NCBI GenBank assembly: GCA_021907015.1
Contig: CP091064.1
Span: 4,836,001 to 4,900,000, forward strand
Source of the DNA: Pectobacterium sp. PL152
GTDB taxonomy: Bacteria > Pseudomonadota > Gammaproteobacteria > Enterobacterales > Enterobacteriaceae
Length of the DNA: 64,000 nt
Direction: 5' to 3'
A model generated the notes under the pieces. The model was not told the DNA's origin. It worked only from the letters and a program-made list of their open reading frames with translations, and did no database searches. The position numbers were made by a program, and so were the translations under genes. Positions 48,536-58,688 of the stretch are shown one piece after another. The first letter of the stretch is position 1. Every line of letters begins with the position of its first letter.

Positions 48536-48551
48536 AGCAACCCTTATGCCA
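48536..48551 (-). promoter_or_regulatory. Sigma-54 promoter of yeaGH
   Basis: On the minus strand TGGCATAAGGGTTGCT fits the -24/-12 consensus TGGCAyr-N4-TTGCw at every defined position. A start site near 48524 would leave an 88-nt leader before yeaG. E. coli yeaGH is known to depend on NtrC/RpoN. I could not see a clear NtrC enhancer. The rest of the 455-bp yeaG-mipA gap has no gene; a small dyad TATCATG-ttt-CATGATA (48847-48863) lies before mipA. Confidence 0.85.
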
Positions 48552-48890
48552 ACTTGTTGCGTCAGGGCGTCGTGATTTTATTCATGCCTGCTGGTCAGGG
48601 AGACGTCACCTTCTGTATTAAAGCGTAGTTTGCATCCGTAAAATTTCCTCTAGTCCACAGACGTATTTTTAAGATATTTCAAGGACTCACTTTCAGGAAA
48701 ATCCGTGTACCATTATAGAGAATAGGCGCTCAGCCTTAAGGACACTGCCTATTACCGACGTTAGCGCACGTAAAACCTATCGAATAGTTAGGTTATTCGT
48801 TAAGGTTATTTTTATATAACCTGAACGCGAACGTGTGTAATTGGCTTATCATGTTTCATGATATTTATCTGTAATAGGAAATAGAAAACT

Positions 48891-49640
48891 GTGAAAAAAC
48901 CTCAACTATGTATGCTGGCCGCACTGATTTCTGGTGCTGTGCTCCTGCCTTCAGCCTATGCCGCAGATGTCTCTCTGGGCCTTGGCGCTGCGGGTTCAAC
49001 GTCTGTATACCGTGGTGTTGATAATGACGTTTATCCGCTTCCTGTACTGAATTATGAAAGTGAAAATTTTTATTTCCGCGGGCTGGGTGGTGGATACTAC
49101 CTGTGGAATGACGGCGCAAATCGTCTCTCTTTAACGGCTTACTACCTGCCTTTAGGGTTTAAACCGGGAGATAGCGACGATCTGCGTATGAAGCAGTTAG
49201 ATAAACGCCGCGGTACGCTGATGGCGGGCGCGGCCTACCGTCATATCGCCGACTGGGGCGAAATCCGTACCGTACTGGCAGGCGACACGCTGGATTACAG
49301 CAACGGTTTTGCGTGGGATACCGCTTACCTTTACCGTTTCTCAATGGGCGATTTGAGCATCACCCCAGGTATTGGTGCGACCTGGTTTAGTGAAAACATG
49401 AACCAGTATTACTACGGCGTGAGTGCGCAAGAATCTGCGCGTTCTGGTTTTAACCAATACAGCCCTGGTGATGGCTGGGCGCCGTACCTTGAACTGAGCG
49501 CCGGTTATCAGATTAACCAAAGCTGGAGTGCCTGGGCGGTGGGTCGTTACACGCGTTTGTCTGACGAAATGAAGGACAGCCCGATTGTCGATAGTAACCA
49601 CAGCATTTTAATGAGCGCAGGTGTCAGCTATCGCTTCTGA
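48891..49640 (+). CDS. mipA: MipA/OmpV family outer-membrane protein
   Basis: 249 residues starting at GTG 48891, with signal peptide MKKPQLCMLAALISGAVLLP...AYA, then a beta-barrel of alternating segments ending in the outer-membrane C-terminal signature LMSAGVSYRF. E. coli MipA is a scaffold protein that links MltA with PBP1B. Located next to yeaG and yeaE, as in E. coli. Confidence 0.9.
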   Translation: MKKPQLCMLAALISGAVLLPSAYAADVSLGLGAAGSTSVYRGVDNDVYPLPVLNYESENFYFRGLGGGYYLWNDGANRLSLTAYYLPLGFKPGDSDDLRMKQLDKRRGTLMAGAAYRHIADWGEIRTVLAGDTLDYSNGFAWDTAYLYRFSMGDLSITPGIGATWFSENMNQYYYGVSAQESARSGFNQYSPGDGWAPYLELSAGYQINQSWSAWAVGRYTRLSDEMKDSPIVDSNHSILMSAGVSYRF

Positions 49641-49676
49641 TGCTTTTCGTGAGCATGGTGCATTTGCCGTACAATA

Positions 49677-49696
49677 ATGGGGTGATATCACCCCAT
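49677..49696. terminator. 20-bp perfect palindrome after mipA
   Basis: ATGGGGTGATATCACCCCAT followed by TTGC. The stem has no free loop and only a minimal T-tract; a terminator or protein-binding dyad. Confidence 0.45.
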
Positions 49697-49776
49697 TTGC
49701 ACGTTTATGGTGCGCAGAATGCCATGTTAGGTTGACGACAAACACGTTACGTTGACGGTAAACAAGGGAGAAGCGC

Positions 49777-50628
49777 GTGACAAAAACGATTCGTTTTCCA
49801 GATGACACCTGCGTACCGGCGATCGGTCAGGGAACATGGTACATGGGTGAAGATGCCCGAATGAAGGCGCAGGAAGTGACGGCGCTGCAAGCGGGGATCG
49901 ACCTCGGATTAACATTGATTGATACAGCCGAAATGTATGCGGACGGCAGAGCCGAGGATGTTGTCGGCGAAGCAATACGCGGCCGTCGTGACAGCGTTTA
50001 TCTGGTGTCTAAAGTCTACCCGCACAATGCGGGAGGCGAGAAGGCGATACAGGCGTGTGAACGCAGCCTGAAGCGGCTGCAAACCGATCGTATCGATCTG
50101 TATCTGTTGCACTGGCGTGGTGGCATCCCGTTAGTGGATACGATCGCCGCAATGGAACGATTGCAGCAGGCGGGTAAAATCGGCCAGTGGGGCGTCTCCA
50201 ACCTTGATCTTGAGGACATGCAGGAGCTGTGGTCGCTGAACGGCGGACAACGCTGTATGACCAATCAGGTGCTTTACCATTTGGCATCGCGCGGTATTGA
50301 GTTTGATTTGCTGCCGTGGTGTCAGCAACAGCAGCTTCCCATCATGGCATATTGTCCGCTAGCGCAGGCTGGGCGCCTCCGTGACGGGTTATTCTCGCAT
50401 CCGGTAGTGAAGCGCATTGCGCACGAACAGAACATCACGCCTGCTCAGCTATTATTGGCGTGGGCTATTCGTCAGCCGGGTGTGATCGCGATACCTAAAG
50501 CAAGTTCTGTCACGCATGTTCAGGAAAATGCGCAAGCACTGGACGTGCTGTTGTCTGATGAAGATATTGCGCAGTTAGATCAGGCCTTCCCTCCGCCGAC
50601 GTGCAAACAGCATCTGGATGTGGTGTAG
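49777..50628 (+). CDS. yeaE: Aldo/keto reductase YeaE
   Basis: 283 residues. The AKR catalytic tetrad is visible as Asp in LIDTAEMYADG with Tyr, Lys in LVSKVYP and His in LYLLHWRGG; the NADPH-binding IAIPKASSVTHVQENA is near the C-terminus. E. coli YeaE reduces methylglyoxal and other carbonyls. Intact; AGGGAGAAG ribosome-binding site. Convergent with yeaD. Confidence 0.92.
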   Translation: MTKTIRFPDDTCVPAIGQGTWYMGEDARMKAQEVTALQAGIDLGLTLIDTAEMYADGRAEDVVGEAIRGRRDSVYLVSKVYPHNAGGEKAIQACERSLKRLQTDRIDLYLLHWRGGIPLVDTIAAMERLQQAGKIGQWGVSNLDLEDMQELWSLNGGQRCMTNQVLYHLASRGIEFDLLPWCQQQQLPIMAYCPLAQAGRLRDGLFSHPVVKRIAHEQNITPAQLLLAWAIRQPGVIAIPKASSVTHVQENAQALDVLLSDEDIAQLDQAFPPPTCKQHLDVV

Positions 50629-50652
50629 TTGAGGCGAAAGGATTGGCAGAAT

Positions 50653-50680
50653 AGGTGTATGGCGAAATCGCCATACACCT
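50653..50680 (+). terminator. Terminator between convergent yeaE and yeaD
   Basis: AGGTGTATGGCG-aaat-CGCCATACACCT then TAAT: a 12-bp perfect stem usable both ways. Confidence 0.75.
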
Positions 50681-50709
50681 TAATAGTTTGGATATCGCTA
50701 TAGCGGTGA

Positions 50710-51579
50710 TTATTTCTTGATGCGGATAACCGTTGCCAAACGCGCTGGCGCGTTGGCGGATGCGACAAACGGTTGATTAATTCGTGCAGTTTCCACGCAC
50801 ACGAACGTTTTATAGCCTTCATCGGTCATATCGCTAATCGTACGAGAGAGTTCTGCACCTGGGTTCCATGACACGACATCGCTATGGTGCGTATGGTGTA
50901 CTTCGATGCTGCGTTTCAGGGCTGCGTCATGTACTACGCTGGTATCCTGTGGCTGGGTATAGATGCGGTCTGTACGGTCGGTAAAGACCAGATCGCCTTG
51001 CTGTGTAGACAGCTTGCCCTGATTCACCTTATCAATGAATGACTCACCCAGACCGGTAATACGGATATCGCTGATGTCGCCGATATTGAAATAGGTGTGC
51101 AGCGCGCTGGTAATGCTGTAATCACCCTGTGCTTCCAATTCAATGCCACATTCTTTGCCCAGCTTGAAGCGGGCGATGAGCGTGAACGCATGCGGCCAGC
51201 TCTTCCGTGTTTCTTCATTGTCTTGCAGCGTGAACGTGAGCTGCACACCGTGCTCATCTTCGCTGTGGGCGGTAAATTCCCACGGCAGCAGACGGGCGAA
51301 ACCATGGTTAGGATCGGCGAAAGGACCAAACCAAGGGAAACAGATCGGTACACCGCCGCGAATCGCCACGTGATGAGTAAACGGCGTATTGTCGCTTAGC
51401 CAGAGTACCGGCTCTTCATTGGTCGGTTGCCAACTGAGTAAGTGCGCCCCTTGTAACGCTACTGCCGCCCGCACTTCAGGATGATCAACGACGACGATGG
51501 GGAGTTGGTCCAACTGACGCTGGCTGAGAGTGGCGCTAATTTGTTTCGTGACGGGGAGTGAGAACATTGTGTTATGCAT
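50710..51579 (-). CDS. yeaD: Glucose-6-phosphate 1-epimerase-like protein YeaD
   Basis: 289 residues from ATG 51579 (MHNTMFSLPVTKQISATLSQ). Aldose-1-epimerase fold with LQGAHLLSWQPTNEEPVLWL, AIRGGVPICFPWFGPFADP and HTYFNIGDISDIRITGLG. The conserved histidines and Glu of hexose-6-phosphate mutarotases are present. It catalyses the alpha/beta interconversion of glucose-6-phosphate. Downstream of gapA on the same strand, separated by a terminator. Confidence 0.9.
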   Translation of the reverse strand: MHNTMFSLPVTKQISATLSQRQLDQLPIVVVDHPEVRAAVALQGAHLLSWQPTNEEPVLWLSDNTPFTHHVAIRGGVPICFPWFGPFADPNHGFARLLPWEFTAHSEDEHGVQLTFTLQDNEETRKSWPHAFTLIARFKLGKECGIELEAQGDYSITSALHTYFNIGDISDIRITGLGESFIDKVNQGKLSTQQGDLVFTDRTDRIYTQPQDTSVVHDAALKRSIEVHHTHHSDVVSWNPGAELSRTISDMTDEGYKTFVCVETARINQPFVASANAPARLATVIRIKK

Positions 51580-51635
51580 GATAGTGCCTTTTTTTGATTG
51601 TTTTTCGTGGTAAAAAGAAATCTGCAATAAACAAT

Positions 51636-51666
51636 AAAAAAGGGCGACATCACGTCGCCCTTTTTT
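51636..51666 (-). terminator. Terminator of gapA
   Basis: A6-GGGCGAC-atcac-GTCGCCC-T6. It works in both directions and lies 21 bp beyond the gapA stop. Confidence 0.92.
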
Positions 51667-51686
51667 CACCGAATCATCGCTGAAGC

Positions 51687-52694
<1,008 letters not shown>

Positions 52695-52892
52695 CTATGG
52701 GTTTGTGAATAAAAGGTTGGTTGTAAAATTACAAAAACCTTGCTGAGCGTCAAGCGGAATCGTGTCAATAGTTGCTGTAAGTCAAACCTATGACCAATCT
52801 TTGTGCGAAAACCGCCTGAGCCTGTAACTAAGTAACATCTAAGACTGATATGAGGGCAGAATGCATCATATAAAGCCTGTGTTATCTCAATA

Positions 52893-52908
52893 TGTGACAT
52901 GCATCACA
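52893..52908. promoter_or_regulatory. CRP site in the gapA-msrB divergent region
   Basis: TGTGA-CATGCA-TCACA, a perfect CRP core, 211 bp upstream of gapA and 118 bp upstream of msrB. CRP activation of gapA is known in E. coli. The rest of this 343-bp gap holds no gene. Confidence 0.75.
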
Positions 52909-53025
52909 ATTAAATGTTCATGCTAATAACATTCCTAATATTAGGCCAGAACGGCCTGTCAGGTTGTTAATTTTTTGTTATAATCAATGATTAATTGAAT
53001 TGATAACACCCGCTGTGAGACTTCC

Positions 53026-53445
53026 ATGACTAACGACTCTGCTTCGCGTACCCCGTCCGATAATACTGAACTGACAGAGATGCAGCGCTATGTCACCCAG
53101 CAACGCGGTACGGAGCCTGCATTTTCAGGCAGACTGCTGCATAACAAGCGCACCGGCGTTTATCACTGCCTGTGCTGCCAGGCCCCGCTGTTTTACTCCG
53201 ACAGCAAATATGACTCCGGCTGTGGCTGGCCGAGCTTTGATCAGCCTGTCTCCTCAGAAGCGATCCGCTATCTGGAAGATGATTCACACAATATGCGCCG
53301 TATCGAGATCCGCTGTGGGCAGTGTGATGCGCATCTGGGCCACGTTTTCCCTGATGGCCCGAAAACCACGGGCGAACGCTACTGTGTAAATTCTGCCTCG
53401 CTGAGCTTCATTGATGACGTTGATGGCGAGCGCGTTGACGGGTAA
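53026..53445 (+). CDS. msrB: Peptide-methionine (R)-S-oxide reductase MsrB
   Basis: 139 residues. Two CxxC pairs (CLCCQAPLF and [12 protein letters not shown]) bind structural zinc, and the catalytic Cys is in [15 protein letters not shown]. It repairs oxidised methionine in proteins. Divergent from gapA and followed by yeaC, as in E. coli. Confidence 0.96.
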   Translation: MTNDSASRTPSDNTELTEMQRYVTQQRGTEPAFSGRLLHNKRTGVYHCLCCQAPLFYSDSKYDSGCGWPSFDQPVSSEAIRYLEDDSHNMRRIEIRCGQCDAHLGHVFPDGPKTTGERYCVNSASLSFIDDVDGERVDG

Positions 53446-53594
53446 TCTGTGTGTGATGAATAGGGCAGTGGCAGGCTGATACTGTATAGCTTTAAACGAT
53501 TCAGCTACTAAGTGCTCTTGCTAGTACAGGTCTTCCTGTCAATAACAGAACTCAGTAAGAATAACTCTGACCTTTTTCGGAGCAGAAACCGGAT

Positions 53595-53873
53595 ATGGAA
53601 CTCAATGATCTGATCGACGCCATGACGCCAGAAATTTACCAGCGGTTAGTCACGGCGGTAGAGCTGGGCAAATGGCCAGACGGTGTCGCGTTGACGGCTG
53701 AACAGAAAGAAAACTGCCTGCAAATGGTGATGATGTGGCAGGCTCGCCATAACGAACAGGCTGAACACATGACGATTGGCACTGATGGTGAAATCGTGAT
53801 GAAGAGCAAGCAGGAGCTGAAGCGTGAGTTTAACATCGCTGACGCGATCGTTACGCTGAAGCCCGATGCCTAA
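53595..53873 (+). CDS. yeaC: YeaC family protein (DUF1315)
   Basis: 92 residues starting MELNDLIDAMTPEIYQRLVT, matching E. coli YeaC (MNLDDIINSMTPEVYQRL...). Small soluble helical protein with no known activity. 149 bp after msrB. Confidence 0.9.
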   Translation: MELNDLIDAMTPEIYQRLVTAVELGKWPDGVALTAEQKENCLQMVMMWQARHNEQAEHMTIGTDGEIVMKSKQELKREFNIADAIVTLKPDA

Positions 53874-53883
53874 CGTGTAAGCA

Positions 53884-53902
53884 GGCAGCCTTATTGGCTG
53901 CC
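53884..53902 (+). terminator. Hairpin between convergent yeaC and pncA
   Basis: GGCAGCC-ttatt-GGCTGCC, starting 10 bp after the yeaC stop, without a clear T-tract. Confidence 0.6.
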
Positions 53903-53928
53903 GTGATGCTGGGCGACAGTGAAGATAG

Positions 53929-54575
53929 TTAGTGCGCTGAAGACAGCGTGGCAAGAAACTGCGTCATATCCGTCAGTATCGCCCCACGCTGCACCATTTC
54001 CCGCAATGCAGAGTCGCTGTCGTCGGGCAAAAGGTTAACCCCGCGACAGCCGTCCACCAAGACTTCGGTGTGATAACCCAGCGCAATGGCATCCAACACG
54101 CTGAACTTAACGCAATAATCTGTTGCCAGTCCCAAAATGGTCAAATGGGTGATGTGGTTGGCGTGTAGCCACGCATCCAATTCAGTTTTAAGCCGATGTC
54201 CGTTATCGAAAAAAGCGCTATAGCTATCGATCTCTGGCTGAGTCCCTTTTGTACGATCCATTGAATGGCCGACTGATTAAGTGCTGGATGAAAATCAGCG
54301 CCGGTGGTTCCCTGCACGCAGTGAACGGGCCACCAGATCTGCGGCCATCCGTTTAACTCACCGATTTCTCCGACCTTGGTATTCGCATTAACGGCAAAGC
54401 TACCGTGATTATTGGGGTGCCAATCCTGGCTGGCGATTACGGTAACGCCAGCGGCCACACAGGCCTCAATCGCACGGTTTGCAACCGCAACAACGCGATC
54501 GCCTTCATGAACGGCCAATGCCCCGCCGGGACAAAAATCATTTTGTAAATCAACTAATAGCAATGCTTTTTTCAT
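53929..54575 (-). CDS. pncA: Nicotinamidase PncA (one apparent frameshift)
   Basis: Cysteine hydrolase of about 215 residues that converts nicotinamide to nicotinate for NAD salvage. It starts MKKALLLVDLQNDFCPGGAL with the catalytic Asp, has metal-binding DWHPNNHGSF, a Lys in QKGTQPEIDSYS and catalytic Cys in GLATDYCVKFSVLDA. One missing base in a C3 run (54244-54246) breaks the middle; repaired it reads WIVQKGTQPEIDSYSAFFD. It lies 19 bp after ansA, and the two probably form an operon. Confidence 0.92.
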
Positions 54576-54594
54576 TACCGACTCCGTGATTAAC

Positions 54595-55614
54595 TCAATC
54601 TTTATCGCTCAATTCCCCATGCAGGTTCTGCTGCATCAAATGGCGAATGTCATCGGCGCTTAACTCTTGCTGGCTCAATAAGTAATGCAGTTTGGTCAAT
54701 GCGGCTTCAACGGTCATGTCAAAGCCACTGATAACGCCCGCATGTGCCAACGCATTACCTGTCGCATAGCCACCCATGTTCACACGCCCGGAAATACACT
54801 GCGTCAGGTTGACAACCACAATGCCGCGCGCGGAGGCTTCACGTAATTCGTGCAGTAAGCCGGGGCTTTGCGGCGCGTTGCCAACGCCGTAGGAACGCAG
54901 GATGAGCGCTTTCACTGGCTGGCGGAGAAAATTACTGATGACATCGGCAGAAATGCCGGGATAAATCGTAATCACCCCGATAGGCTGCGGCGTTATGTGG
55001 TGCACTTTTAGCGGCGGGCAGTTGCTGCATTCCACGGTGGGGGCCAGCCGACGAATATGGATACCCGCTTCCAGCAGTGGCGGATAATTATGGGAGGCGA
55101 AAGCATCAAAACCATCCGCATGGGCCTTGGTGGTGCGATTGCCGCGTAGCAGTTTATTATTGAAGAAGAGGGCAACTTCATTAATCGGATGATTAGCCGC
55201 AACATACAGCGCGTTCAGCAGGTTGGTCTGGCCGTCCGAGCGCAACTCCGCCAACGGAATCTGTGACCCTGTCACGATAACCGGCTTGGCAAGATTTTCC
55301 AGCATAAACGAGAGCGCAGAGGCGGTGAACGCCATCGTGTCAGTACCATGCAGAATCACGAAACCGTCGTAATCATCGTAGTGATCTTGAATATCGTCCG
55401 CGATGGATTGCCAGTCTGCTGGCGTCATGTCGGACGAATCGATCAGCGGGTCATATTCATGAATCGTGAACGATGGCATCTCTTCGCGGTGGAATTCAGG
55501 CATTTTTGCCAACTGCTGCTGTAAATGACCGGATACCGGTACATAACCATTAGCAGATCGCTGCATGCCGATGGTGCCGCCCGTATAGGCGACATAAATG
55601 GATTTCTTTCGCAT
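54595..55614 (-). CDS. ansA: L-asparaginase I (cytoplasmic)
   Basis: 339 residues, intact, no signal peptide. Starts MRKKSIYVAYTGGTIGMQRS with the first catalytic Thr; second motif FVILHGTDTMAFTASALSFM with the Thr-Asp pair. Type I asparaginase hydrolyses asparagine to aspartate and ammonia. Upstream of pncA on the same strand as in E. coli. Confidence 0.95.
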   Translation of the reverse strand: MRKKSIYVAYTGGTIGMQRSANGYVPVSGHLQQQLAKMPEFHREEMPSFTIHEYDPLIDSSDMTPADWQSIADDIQDHYDDYDGFVILHGTDTMAFTASALSFMLENLAKPVIVTGSQIPLAELRSDGQTNLLNALYVAANHPINEVALFFNNKLLRGNRTTKAHADGFDAFASHNYPPLLEAGIHIRRLAPTVECSNCPPLKVHHITPQPIGVITIYPGISADVISNFLRQPVKALILRSYGVGNAPQSPGLLHELREASARGIVVVNLTQCISGRVNMGGYATGNALAHAGVISGFDMTVEAALTKLHYLLSQQELSADDIRHLMQQNLHGELSDKD

Positions 55615-55699
55615 GGTGATGTGAGTAAGGAGTAAACCGAGAATTATAGAGGGAAAAACAGCCCGATAATACTATCATAAGCAATGACTATTACCGGGC

Positions 55700-55898
55700 T
55701 ATACCCGTCATACTTCAAGCTGCTTGTGCGTTGACAATACTCGGCTCATTTCTGAGCCTCGCCCTGAAGGGCCGCCGCAAGCGGCGTTCAAATCGGCTAA
55801 GCCGATTTGTCCTTACTCACCCCAGTCACTTACTGGTGTAAGCTCCTGGGGATTCGTTCGGTTGCCGCCTTCACGCAACTCGAATTATTTAGGGTATA
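55700..55898. repeat. MITE-like palindromic repeat, ~199-bp full member
   Basis: Terminal inverted repeats TATACCCGTCATACTTCAAG at the left and the complement of TATACCCTAAATAATTCGAG at the right. The interior contains the palindrome AATCGGCTTAGCCGATT (as AATCGGCTAAGCCGATT) and other stem-loops, and no reading frame. Sits between ansA and sppA. The same ends occur at 727-856 and 8576-8622. Such elements are common in soft-rot enterobacteria, to my knowledge. Confidence 0.75.
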
Positions 55899-55919
55899 TA
55901 TGTGCGCTTACTGTAAACG

Positions 55920-57769
55920 CTACCGGACTTCTCCGCAGTTAAGGCAAAATGCGTACCGGTTCTGCGGGTCGTTCAGGTTATTCATGATAGACGGCTGTGA
56001 CCGCACGGCCTCCGCCAGCTGTGCGACCGGTGCCGGCAACATAGACTGAACGGCAACGGGCAGCAGGGCGTAAACGGAAGCGTTCACCTGATTCAGCATG
56101 GTATCGAGCAGGCCAGGCTGTTCGGCATACCAGTTCAATTGATATTGTCCCAGTTTGGCCAACTCAGCGGCTTTCTTCACGGCGTCATCAAAATCACCGA
56201 TCTGATCGACCAGACCATTTTCTTTTGCGTCACTACCGACCCAGACGTGACCTTGCGCGATCTGATCGATTTGCTCCGGCGTTTTCTTACGTGCCTGTGC
56301 CACGATATCAATAAAGTTCTTATAGCCGCGTTCAATACTCAGTTGCATCATCTGCGAGAATTCAGGCGGCAGCGATTTCGTAATCGACAAATCGGCCAGC
56401 GGGGAAGTGGCAACACCATCCGTATGCACGCCAAGGCTTTCCAGCGAGTTCTCGAACGTGGTAATCACGCCAAAGATGCCGATAGAACCTGTCAGCGTAC
56501 TGGCGCTGGAGATGATCGCATTTGCTGGCGTTGAGATCCAATAGCCGCCCGATGCCGCCATACCGCCCATGGAGACCACGATCGGTTTGCCCGCCAGACG
56601 GAGCGCCATCAGTTCCGAGCGAATCAGCTCCGACGCAGTGACGCTACCACCAGGGCTATTGACGCGCAGTACCAGCGCTTTGACTTTAGGATCGAGGCGT
56701 GCGGCACGAATTTGTGCTGCCGTGGTATCGCCACCGACCATTCCTGGTGTTTCCGGCCCGTCAATGATTGCACCATTAGCAAACACAACCGCGATCTGAT
56801 TGTTGTTTTGCACTGGCGGTTTGATAACGTAATCGTAGATGCTGATGAAATTAAAGTTGTTCTTCTGGCTATTCCAGCCGAATGCTTTAACCAGCGATTG
56901 TTCGGTCACGGAACGTGATGCCACTTCATCAACCAGCTTGTTGTCCAGCGCATAGCGTGCGGTATCGCCCTGAACGGACTGTAAGCCTGCAATGATGCCC
57001 GCTGCACCTGGGAAAAGCTGCTGAGGTGTAATCTGGCGGTTAGCGGAAACCGTATTTAAATACTGCTGCCACAGCGCATTGATCCAGCGGCCATCGGCAT
57101 CGCGCGCAGCAGGAGACATATCGTCACGCAGATACGGTTCAACGGCTGATTTATAGGTTCCCACACGGAAGATATTGGTGGTCACTTTCAGCTTATCGAG
57201 CATGGATTTAAAGTAGAGGTTGTTGGTCGCAAAACCGTGCAGATCTACACTGCCTTGTGGCGTCAACGACACCGTATTGGCAAAACTGGCCAAATAATAT
57301 TGAGACTGATTGTAGCTGTCGCCGACGGCATAAATGGGTTTACCGCTATCGCGGAATTCGCGCAGCGCCTTGCCGATATATTGCAGAGACGGCTGATCGG
57401 CACCGGTAAAGTCGCTGAGATCCAGCACTATTCCCGTGATGTTGTCGTCACTCTTTGCCTGACGAATACTATCAACGATATCGAACAATGAATTTTCCTG
57501 ACGACGGTTGTTCGATGCACCGAAGAATTCGCGCCCTAATTGACGCAGTTTATTATTGACGGTGGGTTGATCAACAACCACGCCCGTTAGATCGACCAAC
57601 AGCGCACCCTTCGTGACCACTTCCGGTGTTGTTTTTACCTGTGAGTAGATTCCAACGCCAACCAGAATCAGGGCGATAAGAAAAATATTGAGAATAAATT
57701 CTCTGATAAAATTAAGCAGACGCCATGTCCACTTAAAAATCCGCTAAAAATTCGCCACAATGTGCGCAT
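55920..57769 (-). CDS. sppA: Signal peptide peptidase SppA (one apparent frameshift)
   Basis: Inner-membrane serine protease of about 616 residues that degrades cleaved signal peptides. The N-terminus MRTLWRIFSGFF then KWTWRLLNFIREF carries the membrane anchor. The catalytic Lys is in FRVGTYKSAVEPYLRDD and the Ser in VSMGGMAASGGYWIS. A missing base at A5 57735-57739 separates the first 12 residues from the rest. The start at 57769 (ATG CGC ACA) matches E. coli. Otherwise intact, 22 bp beyond the repeat element. Confidence 0.93.
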
Positions 57770-58037
57770 GATATCTCCATGAACGGGTAAACAACGTGTG
57801 CTCTACGTCCTTCAACTCGCCTCTGGCAAGTGATGAAGCACAGGTAGTGATAGTATCCCTAATGAGCGGACAGTAAAAAGTCAGCATTAAATCGCCGCGG
57901 AAGCGCACCCTGTCGGGGTTATCTTGTAACAAAACTTCTACTTGTGCTAACGTGGCGCGCAACGTTGCCGTACAGTCGTTTCTACCGCAGAAATGGCGTG
58001 TATTGCAGAAATTATATTGCCAGACAGGAGATGTGCG

Positions 58038-58588
58038 ATGGATGCTCTTGAATTGCTATTGAATCGTCGTTCGGCCTCGCGCCTGACCGCACCGGCACCG
58101 GCGGGTGACGCATTGAATAACATTATCCACGCGGGTATGCGTGCACCGGATCATGGTGCCATGCAGCCGTGGCGCTTTTTATGATCGAAAATGACGGTCT
58201 GGATCGTTTTAGTGCGCTGCTGACCCGTGCGGCGCAGCAGGAGGGCTTGGACGACGCTGGGATCGATAAAGCGCGTCAGGCACCTTATCGTGCTCCGCTG
58301 ATTATCACCGTCGTTGCGCATTGTGAAGAAAACCCGAAAGTCCCGCTGTGGGAGCAAATTGTCTCCGCAGGCTGTGCGGTTCAGGCCATGCAGATGGCGG
58401 CACTGGCGCAGGGTTTTAACGGTATCTGGCGCAGCGGTGCCTGGACGCACAATGCGCTGGTGCGCGAAGCGTTCAACTGTCGTGAACAGGATGAAATTGT
58501 TGGTTTCCTCTATCTGGGGACGCCGCAGCTCAAAGCCTCAACTACGGTCACGCCGCTTGATACCGACACGTTTGTTCACTACTTCTGA
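58038..58588 (+). CDS. ydjA: Nitroreductase family protein YdjA (one apparent frameshift)
   Basis: FMN-binding nitroreductase-fold protein of about 183 residues, starting [20 protein letters not shown] with the conserved Arg-Arg-Ser of the flavin site. A missing T in the T5 run 58176-58180 interrupts QPWRFF; repaired it reads [17 protein letters not shown] and continues to FVHYF. The later [17 protein letters not shown] motif is intact. E. coli YdjA is the smallest of the family with weak nitroreductase activity. In E. coli selD follows; here it does not. Confidence 0.9.
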
Positions 58589-58688
58589 TCGTCATCTTTT
58601 GAAGAATATCGACTTCCCACCCGTTTTACAGTGTGCTTTCCCGCGAGTTACGCGGGAAATGCCCAGCTTGTGTGCGATAGGGTGAATA

